Below, one piece after another: positions 48,647 through 60,327 of a stretch of 64,000 bases of DNA. Origin of the DNA: Tritrichomonas musculus (taxonomy: Eukaryota; Parabasalia; Tritrichomonadida; Tritrichomonadidae); contig JAPFFF010000015.1 of NCBI GenBank assembly GCA_039105265.1, forward strand, positions 1,240,001-1,304,000. The letters run 5' to 3'. Under the pieces are notes generated by a model. The model was not told the DNA's origin. It searched no databases and saw only the letters and a list, made by a program, of their open reading frames with translations. How positions within the stretch are numbered: position 1 is the first letter of the stretch; each line of letters starts with the position of its first letter. The translations under genes were made by a program, and so were the position numbers.

Positions 48647-51600
48647 TTATTGAAGTTTCAATAAAAATTTTTCAACATTTTCAGGCTTGTCTTTGGATGA
48701 AGCAACAAGTTTTATGAACTTTTGTTTATCAAAAACGCTTGGGATCTCATGAGGTGGCAGTCCTAAAACAATCTTGCAAAAAGCGTCAGCATTTTCAAAT
48801 TCAATAGTATTCATTTTTTCATAAGTCTTATTAATAAAATCACCAAACTTTTCATTATCTTTAACAATTCCAGCACAATTAGCAGCAGCTATTTGGGCGA
48901 CAATTGCACCATTTTCCATTGCATCAATCATTATATTTAATAAATCATCTTTTGACACATTGAAAGCTGACGTAGTAATTATTTTGTTGAAACAATCAAT
49001 TGATGCAGCTCGATATACACTCTTTTGTCTCATTGCAGCAGCTTTTAGTTCATCAATTAGTTTCTGATCAACAGTAAATGAGCCAACAAGCTCTGTTATG
49101 ACTTCAATAAGACATTCTTTGAACGGAAATAGTCTTCCACTCAAAAGAGGAACAATTTTATTTAACAAATCTTGAGACATTTTTACTTTTGTATCATGAC
49201 TCATCGCTCGAACAATCTTTAAAAGAGCTCTAGATCCGATAGGCTTATAAAGAGCAGCTTTACTTGAATTAATTCCATTATCAAATGCAAAATCAATAAA
49301 TTTATGAGGATTCGAATTAACTTGAATTGAGAGTGGAATTTCATCACGAACTAGCATTAAGAAATCTCTTGATTTTAGTTCCTTTTCTTTATCTAATTCA
49401 TCCTCTGTTAAAGTTGAATTTTCTTTTCGATTCTCGTTTTCTGCATTTGTATCATAACAACTTGCAAAAACGATAAAAGGTGATATTTCAGGTGTTAAAC
49501 AGTCTGCACAATCACGCGCAATTGATTTCATTATTGATCCACAAATTTCAACTTTTTGGTCTTCAAAGAAAAGCTTCAAAACATACTCTTCATAAGGGAA
49601 AGTGTCTTGTGTTCCATATAGGACGCATTGGAGAGCATGTGTGATCAAAGAAATGAGCATTTTAACAACACTTTCACTTCTTTCATTTGAAATGAGAACA
49701 AACAAATTTGGGATGATTTTGGGAACATCTTTTGCAATTACAATTCGACCCGATGCACGAAATATAGAATCTAGTGCATAATAAACTGCATATCGTTGTG
49801 AATCAAGAACAATCATCGATTTAATTTGCTCATCAATTGTTTCCAAAAATGGATGAAGATCTAATTCGCAACTTCTGTAAACAGATTTAGTGAAAACTGG
49901 CCATGTTGGGCCTGAAAGCATATTTGGAATAGATTGGGTTGCTCCTAATCCGGTGAATAAAGCACGATAAATAATAATCATATCTTTGGGATCAGTAATA
50001 CTAGGAATAATATCAGAAGTCCATTTCGTTGCTGATACAATTAAGTGTGGTATTCTTGTATCAAATAATTTTGCACATAAAGTTATCAAAAAGTTTTGAA
50101 GATGCGGATTTATAGATTTTCCTCTCTCTGATGAATTTTGACCGATTAATTTAGTAACAAGCTTATCAAGGCCAGCAGCACCTGAGATAGACATTTCGCT
50201 TACAGGGGAGAAAACAAGCTTCATTAAAATTTCACAAAGTTTTTCAAAATATTGTGCAGTTTGCTCTTGAGTCATTCTAGAGATGATTTCTTGAACACAG
50301 CTGAGGTTTTGCTGTTGAATGTCCCATGATGTTGAATTAGCTTTTGATTCCGAAGATGAATCAGAATCATCTTTTCCAGCAATTGCTTCAATTAGATCAG
50401 GAATTGATATCTTCTTTCCACCATCAGTTGCCCATCTCCACAAACGTCTAAAAGCGTTGGCTGTAGATTCGTTTGGTGAAAAAGAGTTATAAAAGAATTG
50501 TGAAGCATAACCATCTTTTTCTTCTTCACTTGTACATTCTGCTGATGGAATATCAATGCCATGAAAGACTAAAAAATCAGGTTCAATTAAAGTGATCAAA
50601 AAGTCCATGAATGATAATATCGATTTTGCAAGTTTCAAAAGAAGTTGAACAATTTGGGCTCGTGGTTGCCCTGACATTATTTGAACACTGTTGGCTTCTG
50701 ATTCAGGCTTTGTTCGACCATAAAGTGCATCATCAATTTCTTTAGCCTTTTGTTTATCTAATTCAATAGTTTTTCGATATAAAATATTCAAACCAATAAA
50801 GCCAGCTGTTCTAACAACTCCATTCTCAGCACCACAACAAAATAGAAGAGTTCTTGTACAAAACCATAATCTTTTTGGAAGTTTCAAAGAATCATTTGTA
50901 CTTAAATTAATGATATTGTTGATGAGATATAAAAGGAAAATTGCACTATTTCTTCGGGATTTATCTGTTTTCATTCCAGTTTCTATAAGATCAATTAGAA
51001 AATCTTCGCTGATAATCGCTGAGAGTTTCCTTGCACCAGAAACTATGACTTCAACATGCTCAGAATTGATCAAAGGAAGCTCAAAGAATTTCTTGGTAAG
51101 CTTTTCGCATAATTCAACATCAGATGCAGCAATTGTGGACAAAATTTCGACACCAATTGGATCCTTTGAGATAATTGGGAAAAGTTTCTCAAAATGAGTT
51201 TTATCTAGTAAGCCACGTTTGGCCATTGCCATTAGGCAATTTTTAGCAAGATTAGTCTGACCAGCAATTGAAAGCATCTTAATACATTCATCAAAAGGAC
51301 ATCCAAAATGAGCCAAAAAGGCTATTTTATGTGTTCCTTTTAATGATGAAGCAACAGAGTCAGCGTCAATTGCGCACCCAGACCATTCAAGAAAACTGCT
51401 AATCGATTCAATAATTGAGGCGTCGTTCTCTTTTACAATATAATCAAGAAATGGCTTTGGATTAAAATCAGAATCTTTTGGAAGTTTCTTTGTAATATAA
51501 ACCAGAAATGCTGATATTTCGTTTGCTGAATTTGGGCAGCAATCAAGAGCATTAATTATAAAACGATAAGGAAGGGGATAAGTTGGTTTGCACATTGATG

Positions 51601-53002
51601 CAAAATTAAAAAGTGCAGAAATGTTCTTCGTTGAAGATGATTGAAGCAAATAATTTTGGAATTTATTATCTTTTTCAATAGCTGAAAATAATTCTGTTGT
51701 TGTTGGAGCAACAGCTTTATCTTCTAATTCATCTAAACAAACACGAAAGCCTTTGTTTTCATTAAGACTATATGGATGAAGTAGTATTCGACATTCATCA
51801 GTAAAGTTTGGATCAGATATCAATAAGCAAGCAATAATTTTCGTTCTAGGCTCAGAGAAAGGATAAATTTGCCTCATGATAGATAATGCAAGAACTTCTT
51901 CATCATCAAAAATTTCTTTTTCTAAAAAATCAAGTAACTTTTTAGATGGTTCAATTACAGAAGAATATAAATAAATAATTGATGATCTTGTCGATTTTTG
52001 GATTTCATCTGAATCAAATAGCTTTTTAAATAATGTTAAGTTTTTCACAAAGAATGCAGGACATTTTTTTATCAAGGTTCTTAATATTGATATTTTTAAC
52101 TCTGAATTATTCGAAAGGCTTTCTGTCGTAACCATGACAAGATGACTGACATATTGCTGTACAATGTCTGCCGATTGGCATGTTAATTGCCTATCTAAGC
52201 ATTCAAATCCAAAAGGCAAATCTGTATTTGAAACAATTTTATCAAATGATTTAAAAGGCGCATTCAACTTTGAAAGAAGATAAAAAGCTCTAGCATTTTG
52301 AAAAGGAGTAGCATAGCTATCAAAATTTTGACCAAGCAAATCAACAAGTTTTTCAGAGTTTAAAGAAGAACCATCTTCAATTTCAAAAGGAAGGTTTTTG
52401 AGTGCTGCATTTTTTGCATGCTGTTGGTTTTCTAATTTCATATATATTGAAAGAAATAGGCTTGGATGTGGATAAAAAAGTTTCAAGTTTTTTGCCATAA
52501 AAGCAGAGAAAACGGATAATTCTTGAGTTGGAATCTTTGAAATTAAATCTTCACGCTCTTTAATAGTTTTAACGAAATCATTTGGATCTTGTCTATCAAT
52601 TTGAGAAATATAGGCAGAAAATAGAGCTGGCTGAAGAGATGCTGGCAATTTATCATAATTATTCATCAAACCCTGAAAATTAACTTCTGAAGCTTGTCTC
52701 TGAAATGCTAATTTTAGGAAAACTGCAGTAATGTTTTTAACCATTAAAACTTTAGAATTTATTATAAGGTCTACTAATTGGTCACAAGGGAGTTTTAAAT
52801 CTGGATGCTTCTTTATAAAGAGGAGTGTATCATTAATTGTTTTAATAACTTTTTTTTGATCAAATGGCTTTGGAGTACTTGAAGGATCAAGAGTAAGAAG
52901 GAGACGAGTAATATCTTTTGTGATCAAAGATTGTAGTTTTTCTGCTGATGATGCTTTGTATATAGATAGAATAAATAAGTCGAGATCGCTTTCTCTCTCC
53001 AT
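48647..53002 (-). CDS. ECPAS: ECM29-like proteasome adaptor, HEAT-repeat protein
   Basis: 1451 residues from the ATG at 53002. The N-terminus (LDLFILSIYKASSAEKLQSL, then KHPDLKLPCDQLVDLI) follows the ECM29 N-terminal pattern (E-x-x-x-x-R-x-x-x-AE-T-x-E-K-L-x-x-x-L ... KS-x-P-x-IKLP-x-x-x-L). HEAT repeats continue throughout. GVVRTAGFIGLNILYRK near 740 and LLSGRLFPFKECLIEV near 1320 fit its armadillo-like central and C-terminal parts. ECM29 tethers to and regulates the 26S proteasome under stress. It is shorter than the human protein (about 1850). Other giant HEAT proteins (GCN1) are less compatible. It is divergent from the Q-rich gene with only 101 bp between starts. Confidence 0.7.
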   Translation of the reverse strand: MERESDLDLFILSIYKASSAEKLQSLITKDITRLLLTLDPSSTPKPFDQKKVIKTINDTLLFIKKHPDLKLPCDQLVDLIINSKVLMVKNITAVFLKLAFQRQASEVNFQGLMNNYDKLPASLQPALFSAYISQIDRQDPNDFVKTIKEREDLISKIPTQELSVFSAFMAKNLKLFYPHPSLFLSIYMKLENQQHAKNAALKNLPFEIEDGSSLNSEKLVDLLGQNFDSYATPFQNARAFYLLSKLNAPFKSFDKIVSNTDLPFGFECLDRQLTCQSADIVQQYVSHLVMVTTESLSNNSELKISILRTLIKKCPAFFVKNLTLFKKLFDSDEIQKSTRSSIIYLYSSVIEPSKKLLDFLEKEIFDDEEVLALSIMRQIYPFSEPRTKIIACLLISDPNFTDECRILLHPYSLNENKGFRVCLDELEDKAVAPTTTELFSAIEKDNKFQNYLLQSSSTKNISALFNFASMCKPTYPLPYRFIINALDCCPNSANEISAFLVYITKKLPKDSDFNPKPFLDYIVKENDASIIESISSFLEWSGCAIDADSVASSLKGTHKIAFLAHFGCPFDECIKMLSIAGQTNLAKNCLMAMAKRGLLDKTHFEKLFPIISKDPIGVEILSTIAASDVELCEKLTKKFFELPLINSEHVEVIVSGARKLSAIISEDFLIDLIETGMKTDKSRRNSAIFLLYLINNIINLSTNDSLKLPKRLWFCTRTLLFCCGAENGVVRTAGFIGLNILYRKTIELDKQKAKEIDDALYGRTKPESEANSVQIMSGQPRAQIVQLLLKLAKSILSFMDFLITLIEPDFLVFHGIDIPSAECTSEEEKDGYASQFFYNSFSPNESTANAFRRLWRWATDGGKKISIPDLIEAIAGKDDSDSSSESKANSTSWDIQQQNLSCVQEIISRMTQEQTAQYFEKLCEILMKLVFSPVSEMSISGAAGLDKLVTKLIGQNSSERGKSINPHLQNFLITLCAKLFDTRIPHLIVSATKWTSDIIPSITDPKDMIIIYRALFTGLGATQSIPNMLSGPTWPVFTKSVYRSCELDLHPFLETIDEQIKSMIVLDSQRYAVYYALDSIFRASGRIVIAKDVPKIIPNLFVLISNERSESVVKMLISLITHALQCVLYGTQDTFPYEEYVLKLFFEDQKVEICGSIMKSIARDCADCLTPEISPFIVFASCYDTNAENENRKENSTLTEDELDKEKELKSRDFLMLVRDEIPLSIQVNSNPHKFIDFAFDNGINSSKAALYKPIGSRALLKIVRAMSHDTKVKMSQDLLNKIVPLLSGRLFPFKECLIEVITELVGSFTVDQKLIDELKAAAMRQKSVYRAASIDCFNKIITTSAFNVSKDDLLNIMIDAMENGAIVAQIAAANCAGIVKDNEKFGDFINKTYEKMNTIEFENADAFCKIVLGLPPHEIPSVFDKQKFIKLVASSKDKPENVEKFLLKLQ

Positions 53003-53103
53003 TTATGAAAATTTTAAAAATTGAAAAGACTTATAAATAGAATAACAAACGACCATATAAGCATTCAAACAAGTTTAATACTCTTATACAGATTCTTTCT
53101 AGA

Positions 53104-53811
53104 ATGTCAGATAAAGATCCATTAACACAACAAGAAAAAATGAATTTTGTAAAATTTTCACGATATAATATAGTGGCAGCAGACAAAATCGCCTCAGTTT
53201 TGCTTGATTTAACAGAAAAACTCGAAAATATAGGCTTTTTATCAGATAAACGTGCATCAAGACAAGTTAGGGATAAAAAACTTAGATCAATATTAGTACA
53301 ACACCGACAATCTAATATAGATTTGACAGAAATGATGAATTATATACCATTTCACCCAGATTCCGAAAAAATAGTAAATTCGCTATTTCAAGACTTAGAT
53401 GTTCCTCGTTTTACTCAAGTTAAACTATCTGAAAAAAATCCACTTATGAATTCAGAAGATAAAGGAAATTTAAGCCCTAGCACCGAATCAAATAGCAATG
53501 CAAGTACTAAAAATCAACAATCTCCTCCTCAATCAAAATTGATCCCAAATCAGCAGCAACGACAGCATCAACTACATTACCAACTACAACAAAAATTGCA
53601 TCAATCACTTCAACAGCAATTACAAAAACAACAACAATTACAACAACAACAACAATTACAGCAACAACACCAATTACAGCAAATACAGCAGCAAATACAA
53701 CAACAGATACAACAACAAATACAACAACAACAAGTGCATAAGCAACAACAACAACAAGAAGCACAGCAACAACAATCACAACAACAACAACAAGTACAAC
53801 AACAACAGGTA

Positions 53812-53861
<50 letters not shown>

Positions 53862-56856
53862 ACAAGTACAACAACAACAGCAGCAACAATTACAACAATC
53901 ACAACAGCAACAATTACAACAACAACAACAAATACAACAACAATTACAACAACAAGCACAACAACAACAGCAGCAACAATTACAACAACAACAATTACAA
54001 CAACAACAAATACAACAACAACAAATACAACAACAAGCACAACAACAACAAATACAACAACAAAAGCAGCAACAACAAGCACAACAGCAACAATTACAAC
54101 AACAACAACAAATACAACAACAACAATTACAACAACAACAACAGGTACAACAACAACAACAATCACAACAGCAACAATTACAACAACAACAAATACAACA
54201 ACAATTACAACAACAACAGGTACAACAACAACAGCAGCAACAATTACAACAACAACAACAGCAACAACAAGCACAACAACAACAACAAGAACAACAACAA
54301 CAAGAACAACAACAACAACAACAGGTACAACAACAACAGCAGCAACAACAAGCACAACAACAACAACAAGAACAACAACAACAACAACAGGTACAACAAC
54401 AACAGCAGCAACAATTACAACAACAACAACAGGTACAACAACAACAACAATTACAACAACAACAAATACAACAACAAGCACAGCTGCAACAACAATTACA
54501 ACAACAACAATTACAACAACAACAATTACAACAACAACAGGTACAACAACAACAATTACAACAACAATTACAACAACAAGCACAGCAGCAACAACAATTA
54601 CAACAAGCACAGCAGCAATTAAAACAGCAACAACAAGTACAGCAGCAACAACAGGTACAACAACAACAAGTACGACAACAACAGCAGCAGCAACAATTAC
54701 AACAACAACAACAACAATTACAACAAGCACAGCAGCAATTAAAACAACAACAGCAAGTACAACAACAACAGGTACAGCAACATCAACAGCAGCAACAATT
54801 ACAACAACAACAACAATTACAACAACAGCAACAACAGGTACAACAACAACAACAGCAGCAGCAACAATTACAACAACAACAACAATTACAGCAAGCACAG
54901 CAGCAATTAAAACAACAACAACAATTACAACAAGTACAACAACAACAGGTACAGCAACAACAACAGCAGCAACAATTACAACAACAACAACAAGTACAAC
55001 AACAACAACAACAACAAGCACAGCAGCAATTAAAACAACAACAACAAGCACAGCAACAGCAACAACAATTACAACAACAACAATTACAACAACAACAATT
55101 ACAACAACAACAATTACAACAACAACAACAACAGGTACAACAACAACAACAGCAGCAACAATTAAAACAACAACAACAGGTACAGCAACAACAGCAGCAA
55201 CAACAATTACAACAACAACAACAACAGGTACAACAACAACAACAGCAGCAGCAACAATTACAACAACAACAACAATTACAACAACAGCAACAACAGGTAC
55301 AACAACAACAACAGCAGCAGCAACAATTACAACAACAACAACAATTACAACAAGTACAACAACAACAGGTACAGCAACAACAACAGCAGCAACAATTACA
55401 ACAACAACAACAAGTACAACAACAACAACAACAACAAGCACAGCAGCAATTAAAACAACAACAACAAGCACAGCAACAGCAACAACAATTACAACAACAA
55501 CAATTACAACAACAACAAGCACAGCAACAATTAAAACAACAACAACAGGTACAGCAACAACAGCAGCAACAACAATTACAACAACAACAACAACAGGTAC
55601 AACAACAACAACAGCAGCAGCAACAATTACAACAACAACAACAATTACAACAACAACAACAATTACAACAACAACAACAATTACAACAACAGCAACAACA
55701 GGTACAACAACAACAACAGCAGCAGCAACAATTACAACAACAACAACAATTACAGCAAGCACAGCAGCAATTAAAACAACAACAACAATTACAACAAGTA
55801 CAACAACAACAACAGCAGCAACAATTACAACAACAACAACAAGTACAACAACAAGTACAACAACAAGTACAACAACAACAAGCACAGCAACAACAACAGC
55901 AGCAACAATTACAACAACAATTACAACAACAATTACAACAACAACAACAACAAGCACAGCAGCAATTAAAACAACAACAACAATTACAACAAGTACAACA
56001 ACAACAACAGCAGCAACAATTACAACAACAACAACAAGCACAGCAGCAATTAAAACAACAACAACAACAAGTACAACAACAATTACAACAACAACAACAG
56101 CAGCAATTAAAACAACAACAACAACAAGTACAACAACAAGTACAACAACAACAACAATTACAACAAGTACAACAACAACAACAGCAGCAACAATTACAAC
56201 AACAACAACAACAACAACAAGCACAGCAGCAATTAAAACAACAACAACAAGCACAGCAACAGCAACAACAATTACAACAACAACAATTACAACAACAACA
56301 AGCACAGCAGCAATTAAAACAACAACAACAGGTACAGCAACAACAATTACAACAGCAACAACAACAATTACAGCAAGCACAGCAGCAATTAAAACAACAA
56401 CAACAATTACAACAACAACAAGCACAGCAGCAATTAAAACAACAACAACAGGTACAGCAACAATTACAACAACAACAACAATTACAGCAAGCACAGCAGC
56501 AATTAAAACAGCAACAACAAGTACAGCAACAGCAATTAAAGCCGCAACAGCAGCAATTACAACAACAAGTACAACAAATACAGCAGCAGCAGCAACAACA
56601 AGCACAGCAGCAATTAAAACAACAACAACAGCAACAACAAGTACAACAGCAGCAATTAAAACAACAACAAATACAACAACACGCACAACAACAATTACAG
56701 CAGCAACAACAAATACAACAGCAGCAATTAAAACAACAGCAATTGCAACAACAACGACAACAACCTCAGCCGAAGCCGAAGCCGCACATTTCCACGCCAG
56801 AGCAGCTATTGAATGAGATATTGCAGAGACTCAAAAATAAGAAATCATTTCAGTGA
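53104..56856 (+). CDS. Giant glutamine-rich protein with small N-terminal domain
   Basis: 1250 residues. The first ~105 are a normal-looking helical domain (MSDKDPLTQQEKMNFVKFSR, then DKIASVLLDLTEKLENIGF and MMNYIPFHPDSEKIVNSLFQ). A short S/N-rich linker follows, then about 1070 residues (about 145-1215) made nearly entirely of Q, punctuated by L, V, A, I and K, with stretches such as LQQAQQQLKQQQQ. The last ~35 residues return to normal sequence (PKPKPHISTPEQLLNEILQR). There is no stop or frameshift over 3.2 kb of repeat. Function unknown; the Q-rich part may form coiled coil or self-associate. A hydrophobic poly-V frame on the opposite strand is an artefact of the repeat. Confidence 0.8.
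53516..56760 (+). repeat. CAA/CAG-rich coding repeat, 3.2 kb
   Basis: Imperfect trinucleotide array inside the Q-rich gene. Q is CAA or CAG, while almost all interrupting residues use one codon each: L is TTA, V is GTA, A is GCA, I is ATA, K is AAA. Longer segments are duplicated, e.g. near-identical blocks at about 54960-55090 and 55365-55500. Unit order is complex, so assembly across it may not be reliable. Confidence 0.9.
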
Positions 56857-57300
56857 AATTTAGTGCACAACAATGCGACCAGGCTGCAAATTACTGTTTT
56901 TCTGAGTCTAGCTTGAAAATAAATTCTTTTTAGTACCTTCATGCAAGCCAAAATATGCCAGCCGCAGTTCATTTTATCGAAATGATTTCTAATATTATTA
57001 ATGTAATATGAACAGAAAAATTACTCCAAAATCAAAGCAGCTTAATAACTCTTATAAAACATTATAATTTGGATGTCATCAAATATAAATAATTATATAA
57101 TTTATTATTAGTATTAAAATTTTACTTTAAAATTTTTTTCTTTAAATTTTTTTTTGGATTTTTGAAGTATATTTTATTACTGCTGAAATCAAAAGAAGAA
57201 TCTTTAAATTTTTTTTAAAAAATTTAAATGTTTTCAAAATTTCACCTTTATATTCTTTTGATTTCACCTTTATATTGAATTAAAATTTTGATGTATTTTC
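56857..57300. other. Intergenic, nothing recognised
   Basis: 444 bp of A/T-rich DNA after the Q-rich gene. TTCACCTTTATATT(C) occurs twice (near 57240 and 57263), a short direct repeat. No gene seen. Confidence 0.45.
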
Positions 57301-57879
57301 ATGCTAATGATAGTATTTCATGCAATAAATGAATTATTCAAAAAAATTTTGGCCATACTATCTTATTTTTTATTTACTCTTTCGACTATATTGTTCAATT
57401 TATCATTCGCATTTTTATTTTTCTGCATTTTCCATTTATTCTCACATTATATGTTGAAATTCATCTTAGAAAAATTATGCATTTATATCAAAAGCATTTA
57501 CCAAACAAAAAATTTATTTTTCATAAGAATAATTAATATCAATGTTTCAATTTATCATTCTCTAATGATTATTACAAATTTTTTTGCAATGAAATTAAGA
57601 TCACTCGGACTAATTATCAATGATTTGTCACAAAACCGTGTAATAAACTATTTGAGCGACAAGCTATATTTCTGGTTTCAGTATTTATATTATAAGCTTT
57701 CATCCCAATTTACTTGGTTTTATAGCGAATACAACATCGTTTTTTCAATGCTAGACTTTATTATTGAGAAAAGCATCGAAACGATAACGATTTGTTCAGA
57801 TGATATCGATTCATTTATTCTTTATATCAAAAACTTAAATATAACTTCGGGTCATTGGTATTTAGAAGAATCAAGTTAA
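57301..57879 (+). CDS. Small hydrophobic protein, unknown (doubtful gene)
   Basis: 192 residues from an ATG at 57301. Residues about 15-55 are strongly hydrophobic (ILAILSYFLFTLSTILFNLS, then FAFLFFCIFHLF), suggesting two membrane helices. The rest is F/I/Y/L-rich with few charges and ends HWYLEESS. No family was recognised. The length exceeds what is usual by chance, but the A/T-rich composition favours F, I, Y and K codons, so the gene may not be real. Confidence 0.4.
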   Translation: MLMIVFHAINELFKKILAILSYFLFTLSTILFNLSFAFLFFCIFHLFSHYMLKFILEKLCIYIKSIYQTKNLFFIRIININVSIYHSLMIITNFFAMKLRSLGLIINDLSQNRVINYLSDKLYFWFQYLYYKLSSQFTWFYSEYNIVFSMLDFIIEKSIETITICSDDIDSFILYIKNLNITSGHWYLEESS

Positions 57880-58164
57880 ATAATACTCATATATTTTTAT
57901 ATAATCAAATAATTCAAATGAGTATTTATATTTAAAAAAGTATGGGGAATTTATATCTTGAAATTTACCCAAGTTTGTTAGAACCACAAATTGTGGAAAC
58001 TTAATTTTTTATTACCCTGATTTTTTTAGAATCATTAAAAAATATATTTTGTTTTGTGTTTTTTTTTGTAAATTATTAATTAAAAAAAAAAAAAAATTAA
58101 AAATAATAAAAAAGTAAATTAAAAATAGAGTTATCTTTTATTTATTTTTAACATTCCTCAAAAC
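57880..58164. other. Spacer between convergent genes
   Basis: 285 bp, A/T-rich with A- and T-runs, between the hydrophobic ORF and the HSP90 stop codon. Nothing else recognised. Confidence 0.5.
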
Positions 58165-60309
58165 TTAATCAACATCATCAAATTTCTCAAGATCAGCAGT
58201 ATCAGCTGAAGCGCTTGCGTCTCCTTCCTTTGCTTCTGTAGATGGCTCTACGATTGGAGGAAGTTCTTCGAGTTGGTCAGCGACATCGAGAGCGGCGGCA
58301 ACCATCCTGTTGATGCGACCAGCGAATCCAGCCGGATTTGCGAGGTTGAATCCAGAGGACAGCAAAGCCGTGTCCCAAAGGAGCGAGAGCATGTCCTTGA
58401 CTGCTTTGTCGCTTTCGTCAGTTTCGAGTTGGTTTGCGAGCTTGGCGACGACTGGATGCTTGCAGTTCAACTCGAGCGTCTTCTTTGGCTGCATGTAGGA
58501 CGACATTGTTGTGTCGCGGAGCGCCTGCGCGTTCATCAAACGCTGGAAGTTTGCTGTCCATCCGTATTCGCCGGTGACGATGACGCAAGGCGTGACAACG
58601 AGCCTCTTCGAAACGACAACTTTTTCGCAGTCTGATCCAATGATGTCCTTGATCTTCTTGCAGGCCGGCTCGTACTTGGCCTTGAGCTCTTCGAATTCTT
58701 TCTTTTCTTCTTCTGTTTCGTCAATTTCGCAGTTTTCTTTGGTGATGCAGAGGAGCTTGTGGTCTGAGTAGTCCTTCAACTGCTGGAAGCAGTATTCGTC
58801 AATCGGGTCAACGAGGAAGAGGACTTCGATTCCCTTCTGGCGGAAGTATTCGAGCATTGGCGAGTTCATGACGGCTTCTTTGCTTTCGCCCGAGATCCAG
58901 TAGATTCCCTTTTGGCCTTCCTTCATCCTTTCAACGTATTCATCGAGTGAGGTAAGATCTTCTGGCGACTGGGTTGAGTTGAAACGGAGAAGCTTGGCGA
59001 GTTTTGGTCTGTTTGTTGAGTCTTCGTGAATTCCGAGTTTGATGTTCTTTGAGAATTGTTCGTAGAAAATCTTGAAATCATCTTTCTTTTCCGCAATTTC
59101 ATTGAAGAGTTCAATGGAACGCTTGATGATGTTCTTCTTAATGAGCTTGATGATACGGTTCTGTTGAAGTGTTTCACGGGAAATGTTGAGTGGAAGATCA
59201 TCTGAGTCGACGATACCGCGGAGGAAGTTGAGCCAGTCTGGAATGAGATCTTCACAGTTGTCCATGACAAAGACACGGCGAACGTATAATTTGATGTTGT
59301 TCAACTTCTTCTTTGGTTCGAAGAGATCATATGGTGCACGTCGTGGGACAAAGAGGAGAACAGTGAAGTTAACATCTCCTTCTGTGTGGAAGTGTTTGAC
59401 TGCAAGGTGCTTTTCCCAGTCGTTGCTGATTGACTTGTAAAATTCAGCATATTCGTCTTCGGTGATTTCTGACGTATTACGAAGCCAAAGTGGCTTGTTC
59501 TTGTTGATAACTTCCCATTCGTGTTCGATTCTTGTAATTTTCTTCTTCTTCTTGTCTTTTTTTTCTTCGTCTTCATCTTTAACTTCCTCGATTTTATCTT
59601 CATCTTCTTTCTTTTCTTCATCTTTCTTTTCGTCATCTTCATCATCTGTAACTTCTTCTTCCTTTGTCTTTTCTTCATAAAGGTAGATTGGATAGCCAAT
59701 GAATTCGGAGTGTTTCTTGATTAAGTCCTTAAGCTTCTTTTCTTCGAGGAATTCAACACAGTCTTCTTTCAAATATAAGTCGATCTTAGTTCCACGAATG
59801 AGGTCTTCTCCTTCGGTATCACGACGAATTGTGAAGTTTTGTCCTGCTTCTGACTCCCAAACATATTGATCGTCATCTGGGTGGTGGGAGGTAACAACAA
59901 CCTTATCGGCAACAAGGAAAGCGGAGAAGAAACCAACACCAAATTGTCCAATAAGTGATAAATCCGCTCCTTCTTCAATTGCTTGCATGAATTGTCTTGT
60001 ACCTGAACGTGCAATTGTACCAAGGTTGTTGATCAAGTGCGATTTTGTCATACCAATACCTGAGTCAATGATTGAAAGTACACGGTTTTCTTTATCTGGC
60101 TTGATTCTGATCCAAAGTTCCTTCTGATTTCCTAAGCGTTCGGGATTTTTAAGTGATTCATAACGGATCTTGTCGCATGCATCCGAAGCGTTTGAAATAA
60201 GTTCTCGAAGGAAAATTTCTTTGTTGGTATAGAAGGCATTGATAATAAGGCTCATCAATTGGTTAATTTCTGCTTGAAATTCAAAGTTTTCAACTTCTGT
60301 TCCACTCAT
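58165..60309 (-). CDS. HSP90: Cytosolic HSP90 chaperone
   Basis: 714 residues. The GHKL ATPase domain has [17 protein letters not shown] (35-51) with catalytic E36 and N40, and [20 protein letters not shown] (80-99) with D82. A charged linker (about 215-260, [20 protein letters not shown] type) precedes the middle domain, which has PLNISRE and LQQNRI. The C-terminal dimerisation domain has MSSYM (about 605) and NRMV. There is no signal peptide or ER retention signal, so it is cytosolic. The terminus is LEKFDDVD, not the usual MEEVD that binds TPR co-chaperones. The gene, mainly its 3' half, is more G/C-rich than neighbours, consistent with high-expression codon choice. It is convergent with the hydrophobic ORF. 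Confidence 0.97.
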   Translation of the reverse strand: MSGTEVENFEFQAEINQLMSLIINAFYTNKEIFLRELISNASDACDKIRYESLKNPERLGNQKELWIRIKPDKENRVLSIIDSGIGMTKSHLINNLGTIARSGTRQFMQAIEEGADLSLIGQFGVGFFSAFLVADKVVVTSHHPDDDQYVWESEAGQNFTIRRDTEGEDLIRGTKIDLYLKEDCVEFLEEKKLKDLIKKHSEFIGYPIYLYEEKTKEEEVTDDEDDEKKDEEKKEDEDKIEEVKDEDEEKKDKKKKKITRIEHEWEVINKNKPLWLRNTSEITEDEYAEFYKSISNDWEKHLAVKHFHTEGDVNFTVLLFVPRRAPYDLFEPKKKLNNIKLYVRRVFVMDNCEDLIPDWLNFLRGIVDSDDLPLNISRETLQQNRIIKLIKKNIIKRSIELFNEIAEKKDDFKIFYEQFSKNIKLGIHEDSTNRPKLAKLLRFNSTQSPEDLTSLDEYVERMKEGQKGIYWISGESKEAVMNSPMLEYFRQKGIEVLFLVDPIDEYCFQQLKDYSDHKLLCITKENCEIDETEEEKKEFEELKAKYEPACKKIKDIIGSDCEKVVVSKRLVVTPCVIVTGEYGWTANFQRLMNAQALRDTTMSSYMQPKKTLELNCKHPVVAKLANQLETDESDKAVKDMLSLLWDTALLSSGFNLANPAGFAGRINRMVAAALDVADQLEELPPIVEPSTEAKEGDASASADTADLEKFDDVD

Positions 60310-60320
60310 TAAATAAAAGT

Positions 60321-60327
60321 GAAATGA
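60321..60327 (-). promoter_or_regulatory. Possible initiator-like motif of HSP90
   Basis: The minus strand reads TCATTTCAC, about 12-20 nt upstream of the ATG, close to the trichomonad Inr consensus (TCA+1YW...). The position fits the very short 5' UTRs known in trichomonads. Sequence match only. Confidence 0.4.

Noticed and set aside
53507-56686. 1059-codon open frame on the minus strand, almost all V, I, L and A
   Set aside because: It is the shadow of the CAA/CAG repeat read in reverse (TTG/GTT/TGT). The plus-strand frame has normal capped ends and a proper ATG, so this is not a gene.
58273-59724. Multiple open frames in other frames of the HSP90 gene
   Set aside because: Low-complexity S/F-rich shadows of the charged linker and G/C-rich coding DNA; no family resemblance.
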